DNA from: Dictyobacter aurantiacus
GTDB taxonomy: Bacteria > Chloroflexota > Ktedonobacteria > Ktedonobacterales > Ktedonobacteraceae
Assembly: GCF_003967515.1 (NCBI RefSeq)
Contig: NZ_BIFQ01000001.1
Span: forward strand, 682,001-746,000
DNA length: 64,000 bases
Direction: 5' to 3'
Shown: piece by piece, positions 60,352 to 64,000 of the stretch
Position numbering within the stretch: position 1 is the first letter of the stretch
How the letters are laid out: each line of letters opens with the position of its first letter
Made by a program: the position numbers and the translations under genes
Notes under the pieces: generated by a model
Database searches by the model: none
What the model was told of the DNA's origin: nothing
The model's input: only the letters and a program-made list of their open reading frames with translations

Positions 60352-62529
60352 TTATTTTGGGTGTATCTCTTTGATCTCTGCTTTAAACATACGAATGAGT
60401 TCTGTTACAACTGGATTGCTCTCCGCATGTTGCTTGATATTGTGCAAACGTGATCCATTGTTTGCAGGTGCTTGTATAGTATTCTCTCTCACAGCCTCAC
60501 TTCTGGCAAGTGGCGGGGCACTGACCTTCACCGGTTCAACCGACGCGGTAGCCTGCGGAGTTTGCACTGGTGACGCTGGCCGCGCTACTTCCATCTGCTG
60601 CCGCATCTCTGGAGCCTGGGGAATTGGCGCTGGTGACGCTGGCCGCGCCGACGATTGCTGCCGCATCTCTGGAGCCGGTGATGCTAACTTTGGCGACTGC
60701 ACGGGCGCAGATGGCGACTCGACGGGCGGATGCGGTACCGCTGGTTGGGACGGCACTACACCGGGTCTTGGAAAGGTCGAGATCGAGACGTTGGCATTAG
60801 GAGGAAGCAGACGAATATTGCATTCTGTCTTTAGCTCCACCTTGAGTGCCCAGCGAATAACCTCGTAGTAATTATCGTTTTGCAAGGTTTTGTAATGGAA
60901 ATCCATGTTAGCTTTGCACACGACAGTAGGGAGCTGGCTGGTACCCTCAATACCCAGGACGGTATATCCACCCAGCAAAGCCGCTATCTTTGGTCCATCA
61001 GCCTTTGGGCGTGAGTGAATGCGCCTGCGCACCATCTCCCATTTATCTTTAACATCGGCTAGTGTCAGAGTTGGGAAGTCATCAGCCGGGATGCTCTCAG
61101 CAACTGGCGGCTCCTCGGCAGCAGGAGATGGCTCCTCGGCAACAGGAGTAGGTAACGCTGCTACAGTCTCTTTGACTTCAACGGAAGCCGAATCTCTTTT
61201 TTCTGAACGCGAAGCGGCAAGAGGCGTCAATGAGTTCGTCATCTCGAGATCAGCAGATGCAGATGCTGGCGCGGCAATATCTTTCACCTCTGCTCTGGCC
61301 GGGGCTCGATGTTCGGCCTCGGGGGCAGTCGTATAGGAGACTGCTGGCGTAGCTACACGTGGACGAGCCGGGGGCTGCGTGGGCGCACCGGGTCGCGCTG
61401 GAGCAACTACACCAGTTTGATCCGGACCATCTTGAGCGCGCCGATGTAGTTCTACACAGGCCAGAAAAGCCAGCTCCAATCCTAGCTGAGGAGTTCCCTG
61501 TCCTTTCTGCATCAGCTCATTCTGAGCGAAGGCGCGCGCGCACTCGGTCAATTCATGCAAGCCAAAGTGCTGGGCAGCCTGCTGGATATCTTTGATCTCG
61601 TCCTCTGTATTGTCCAGGATCTCGCTAATGTTCGCGCCGGCCTTTGACAGCATCATGGCGCGCCAGAACTCGGCGACCTGCGTGTTGATCTGGCGCAGGT
61701 CGGCACCGGCTTCAGACAACTCATTGATAAGATGCAGCCCGGCGGCGCTATCTGTGTTCGCCACATGCAGGATTAACTTCTGGATCGCCTGGGGATCGGC
61801 CACGCCCAGCATGGCCTGTACCTGCTCCAGGCTAATTACGTTGCCGCAGTAGGAGATAGCCTGGTCAAGCAGGCTCACGGCGTCGCGCATCCCACCGGCG
61901 GCGGCACGGGCAATCAGTTCCGCGGCTCCGGACTGCAACTCAACCTGCTCCTGCTGCGCCACATAATGCAGACGGCTGACCAGCTGGCGCAGACTGAAGC
62001 GCTTAAAGTCGAAGCGCTGGCAGCGCGAGAGCACCGTAGGCAACATTTTATGTACATCGGTAGTCGCCATTACAAATATGGCATGTTCTGGTGGCTCTTC
62101 CAAAGTCTTGAGCAGAGCGTTAAAAGCCTCAGTCGTCAGCATATGTGCTTCGTCGAGGATGTAGACCTTGTACTTGCCGGTGGTGGGCGGTATCATGACT
62201 TTTTCGCGCAGTTCACGGATGCTATCGATACCGCGATTGGAGGCCGCATCTATTTCAGATACATTGAAGGAGCTGCCATTGGTAATCTCACGGCACTGCT
62301 CGCATTGATTGCAGGGTTCACCGTTCTGGGGATTGGTGCAATTGATGGTTTTAGCCAGAAGGCGGGCCATACTCGTCTTACCAGTACCCCTTGGGCCGGT
62401 GAAGATGTATGCGTGCGCGAGATTGCCACTACTGAGCGCATTCTTGAGAGTTTTAATAACGGGCTCTTGACCAACGAGATCGCCAAAGGTCTGAGAGCGC
62501 CACTTTCGGTAGAGTGATTGTGAGGCCAT
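60352..62529 (-). CDS. dnaX: DNA polymerase III gamma/tau subunit
   Basis: 725 residues. AAA+ clamp-loader domain: Walker A GPRGTGKTS near 46-54, zinc module with C64, C73, C76 and C79 (INCTNPQNGEPCNQCEQC), Walker B VYILDEAHML, sensor 1 ATTD and LSRCQRFDF. A helical collar domain follows to about 360. The remaining part is Pro/Ala-rich, with PEMRQQ and ARPASP duplicated near 615-660, and a folded segment near 490-580 that could bind the polymerase. GGGAG precedes the ATG by 8 nt. No frameshift signal for a short gamma form was identified. Confidence 0.97.
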   Translation of the reverse strand: MASQSLYRKWRSQTFGDLVGQEPVIKTLKNALSSGNLAHAYIFTGPRGTGKTSMARLLAKTINCTNPQNGEPCNQCEQCREITNGSSFNVSEIDAASNRGIDSIRELREKVMIPPTTGKYKVYILDEAHMLTTEAFNALLKTLEEPPEHAIFVMATTDVHKMLPTVLSRCQRFDFKRFSLRQLVSRLHYVAQQEQVELQSGAAELIARAAAGGMRDAVSLLDQAISYCGNVISLEQVQAMLGVADPQAIQKLILHVANTDSAAGLHLINELSEAGADLRQINTQVAEFWRAMMLSKAGANISEILDNTEDEIKDIQQAAQHFGLHELTECARAFAQNELMQKGQGTPQLGLELAFLACVELHRRAQDGPDQTGVVAPARPGAPTQPPARPRVATPAVSYTTAPEAEHRAPARAEVKDIAAPASASADLEMTNSLTPLAASRSEKRDSASVEVKETVAALPTPVAEEPSPAAEEPPVAESIPADDFPTLTLADVKDKWEMVRRRIHSRPKADGPKIAALLGGYTVLGIEGTSQLPTVVCKANMDFHYKTLQNDNYYEVIRWALKVELKTECNIRLLPPNANVSISTFPRPGVVPSQPAVPHPPVESPSAPVQSPKLASPAPEMRQQSSARPASPAPIPQAPEMRQQMEVARPASPVQTPQATASVEPVKVSAPPLARSEAVRENTIQAPANNGSRLHNIKQHAESNPVVTELIRMFKAEIKEIHPK

Positions 62530-62609
62530 ATTCTTTACTCCCGCCTATGTGTCCTCATGACGGGCCACGAGCCCACCCGCTGCCAGAAGAGTAGATGACA
62601 CGCTTGACA

Positions 62610-62815
62610 TAGAAAACCGATTTTCTCCCGGTCCTGCCGGTTAGCGCAATCAGGAACCCCTACGTCACCCAGAGAGGTCCATTTACCGTTGCTTCCTCAC
62701 GGACCTAGCGGAGTTCACAAACATCTGCCGCGCAGGACCCGATCACGCCAACCGACAGGACCGGAAGAAAATCGGTCCATCCCACTGGAAGTTTTTTCCT
62801 TTTCCCTCGTGGGAT
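62610..62815 (-). ncRNA. ffs: Signal recognition particle (4.5S/SRP) RNA
   Basis: The minus strand carries the conserved SRP core: TCGGGTCCTGCGC, then GTGAACTCCGCTAGGTCCGTGAGGAAGCA, the helix 8 region with a GTGA tetraloop (GNRA), where FfH binds. A long helix 5 is formed by ACCGATTTTC (from 62776) and GAAAATCGGT (to 62616), with about 30 pairs including wobble. At the 5' side an 8-bp hairpin CATCCCAC/GTGGGATG (62778-62816) precedes it. The usual Alu-domain sequence is not seen, so it is between the small and large types. Location just upstream of dnaX matches Bacillus scr-dnaX. Ends are approximate. Confidence 0.9.
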
Positions 62816-62821
62816 GAACCC

Positions 62822-62850
62822 ATTTTACATCTGATTGGAACAGTTGTCAA
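62822..62850 (-). promoter_or_regulatory. Strong promoter of the SRP RNA
   Basis: TTGACA (62850-62845), 17-nt spacer, TAAAAT (62827-62822): 6/6 and 5/6 to consensus, the best promoter in the window. The -35 contains the TGA stop of mtnP. Predicted RNA start near 62815, at the first hairpin. Confidence 0.85.
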
Positions 62851-63722
62851 GAGATATAACGTCCAATTAAGAGGTCGTATTTTTCTTTGACTTCGGCCGG
62901 GATGCGGGCGGGATCGGTCATGATGGTGGAGGCCACGGCGTGCTCACAGATACATGTTTGCGCGCTACGGTCGGCTGGAAGTTTCTGCGCGACTTTCTGC
63001 AGAATGCGTTTGGCATTCTCGATATTGGCGCTGAGATTCCCGACCACCATGTCCACCGATACGCTCTCCTCCGACTCGTACCAGCAATCGTAGTCGGTGG
63101 CGCAGGCGATGATGGCATAGCACAACTCGGCCTCGCGTGCCAGTTTGGCCTCAGGTAAGGCGGTCATGCCGATAATATCCATTCCTAACTTGCGATAGAC
63201 GTTGGATTCCGCCTTCGTCGAGAAGAGTGGCCCCTCCATACAGACATAGGTGCCCCCCTGGTGCACGTTGACGTTCCCCAACTCGCGCGCCGACTCCAGC
63301 AATAGCGAACCGAGCGTAGGGCAAAATGGCTCGGCGAACGAGCAATGCACGACTACGCCACCCTCATAAAAGCTCTTCACACGATCTTTGGTGCGATCAA
63401 AAAGCTGGTCGGGAATAACCAGGTCGCGCGGCACGATGTCCTCGCGCAGACTACCGACAGCACTGACCGAGATCGCCCACTCTACGCCCAGACTTTTCAA
63501 GGCCCAAATGTTGGCGCGCGAGGGCACTTCTGACGGACTGAGCCGATGGCCGCGTCCATGTCGGGGCAAGAAAGCCATTGAGACACCTGAAACCTTGCCA
63601 ATGGTGATCACATCGCTAGGATCCCCAAAGGGGGTTTGAACTTTGACCTCTTCGACATCGGTCATGCCCTCCATATGATAGAGGCCGCTCCCACCAATCA
63701 CCCCGATCTTTGCCTGTGGCAT
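62847..63722 (-). CDS. mtnP: 5'-methylthioadenosine phosphorylase
   Basis: 291 residues. GGSGLYHMEG at the N-terminus, PRHGRGHRLSPSEVP (phosphate site), SVSAVGSLRE, GMTALPEAKLAREAELCYA and ATDYDCW (Asp residues that select adenine, as in MTAP rather than purine nucleoside phosphorylase). It cleaves methylthioadenosine with phosphate in methionine salvage and polyamine metabolism. The ATG at 63722 has AGGAGG 7 nt upstream, so an 18-residue upstream extension is rejected. The stop overlaps the -35 of the SRP promoter. Confidence 0.94.
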   Translation of the reverse strand: MPQAKIGVIGGSGLYHMEGMTDVEEVKVQTPFGDPSDVITIGKVSGVSMAFLPRHGRGHRLSPSEVPSRANIWALKSLGVEWAISVSAVGSLREDIVPRDLVIPDQLFDRTKDRVKSFYEGGVVVHCSFAEPFCPTLGSLLLESARELGNVNVHQGGTYVCMEGPLFSTKAESNVYRKLGMDIIGMTALPEAKLAREAELCYAIIACATDYDCWYESEESVSVDMVVGNLSANIENAKRILQKVAQKLPADRSAQTCICEHAVASTIMTDPARIPAEVKEKYDLLIGRYIS

Positions 63723-63782
63723 AGAAAGCCCTCCTTGAAAATTGAAGAGAAAAAGATTTTTGTGGGGACACCCCACACCCCG

Positions 63783-63809
63783 GCAGGAGGGGCTAACCGC
63801 CCCTCCTGC
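63783..63809 (-). terminator. Hairpin between tyrS and mtnP
   Basis: GCAGGAGGGG (63783-63792) pairs with CCCCTCCTGC (63800-63809), next to a second hairpin TGTGGGG/CCCCACA at 63761-63777. Both lie between the tyrS stop and mtnP on the minus strand, and AAAAATCTTTT-type T runs follow. Confidence 0.7.
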
Positions 63810-63864
63810 ACCTCCCCGCTTTCTACCTGCTTGTTTTGTTAAACATCATTGCACAAGCAGGCAC

Positions 63865-64000
63865 TCATGCCTTGATGCGGATGTACTGGCGCTTGCCGAC
63901 TTTGAGGATCGCGCCATCAATGACGTCCAGGGTGTAATTGGGGTCAGAGATGCGCTCGGCATCTCCTGATGCTCCCTTCGGGAAGAGAGAGACGCCGCCC
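63865..64000 (-). CDS. tyrS: Tyrosyl-tRNA synthetase, C-terminal S4 domain only
   Basis: The last 45 codons of a gene that runs off the right edge. The end GAILKVGKRQYIRIKA is the S4-domain close typical of bacterial tyrosyl-tRNA synthetases (G-x-V-x-Q-V-G-K-R-x-F-x-R). The catalytic domain is outside the window. The stop TGA is at 63867-63865. Other S4-domain proteins are the alternative. Confidence 0.7.
   Translation of the reverse strand, partial: GGVSLFPKGASGDAERISDPNYTLDVIDGAILKVGKRQYIRIKA

Noticed and set aside
61966..62517. 183-codon ORF antisense to dnaX
   Set aside because: Shadow of the dnaX codon pattern; several similar long antisense ORFs exist over GC-rich genes here.
1..64000. 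CRISPR array, insertion sequence or prophage
   Set aside because: No regularly spaced direct repeats, transposase, integrase or phage structural gene was seen on either strand.

Overview
The window looks like a chromosomal segment from a filamentous, spore-forming-type Chloroflexota bacterium, most probably class Ktedonobacteria. The pointers are: three large Ser/Thr protein kinases with different tails in 28 kb, a CHAT-STAND-TPR protein, a queuosine-salvage protein of the family known from eukaryotes and some Chloroflexota, a primary-type sigma factor without region 1.1, a Bacillus-like SRP RNA-dnaX-ybaB-recR order, and many orphan methyltransferases. This is an inference from gene content; no taxonomic search was possible. 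No phage, insertion sequence, CRISPR array or replication origin was seen.

Layout. 0-8 kb: an S9 peptidase (partial) and tex, a membrane Ser/Thr kinase, a primary-like sigma factor, and a second Ser/Thr kinase preceded by a long leader with a 16-codon mini-ORF. 8.5-14.8 kb: HEAT-repeat protein, CcdA, DUF2085 membrane protein, a divergent zinc anti-sigma/ECF sigma pair, a MarR-like regulator and a queuosine-salvage enzyme. 14.8-20 kb: murE, an MraY-like transferase with a long cytosolic tail, and an MFS carrier. 20-30.5 kb: a 1316-residue CHAT protease-like/STAND/TPR protein, obg, a Gly/Gln-rich protein, a third Ser/Thr kinase, NDH-2 and clpP. 30.6-45.2 kb: accessory genes including a His-rich exported protein, a GH13 enzyme, four SAM methyltransferases, an exonuclease/phosphatase-like membrane protein, a histidine kinase, a tetraether-synthase-like radical SAM protein with a methyltransferase, a CDP-alcohol phosphatidyltransferase and a tRNA with anticodon CAU. 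45.5-52.2 kb: a giant exported phosphodiester-glycosidase/metallophosphoesterase and korAB. 52.3-57.9 kb: small zinc and membrane proteins, GNAT, cytochrome P450, SDR and a DUF4032 kinase-like protein. 57.9-64 kb: a housekeeping block (recA, recR, ybaB, dnaX, SRP RNA, mtnP, tyrS end).

Two themes cut across the genes. First, many gene ends are marked by unusually long, near-perfect hairpins; four of them have unrelated stems of 15-36 bp but share an apical motif close to GCRCRRATGCRC, and three intergenic regions share a second dispersed sequence. Second, recA and the kinase at 6877 have weak ribosome sites of their own but follow tiny Shine-Dalgarno-equipped ORFs that stop on or 3 nt before the gene start, which suggests translational coupling.

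The best candidates for new biology are the apical-motif hairpin family, the CHAT-STAND protein with a zinc-ribbon-like insert between its catalytic His and Cys, the radical SAM/methyltransferase pair next to a phosphatidyltransferase (possible unusual membrane lipid), the MraY fusion, and a ClpP whose catalytic Asp is Asn. All coordinates of starts are my choice from ribosome sites and family alignment by eye; no database search was run.
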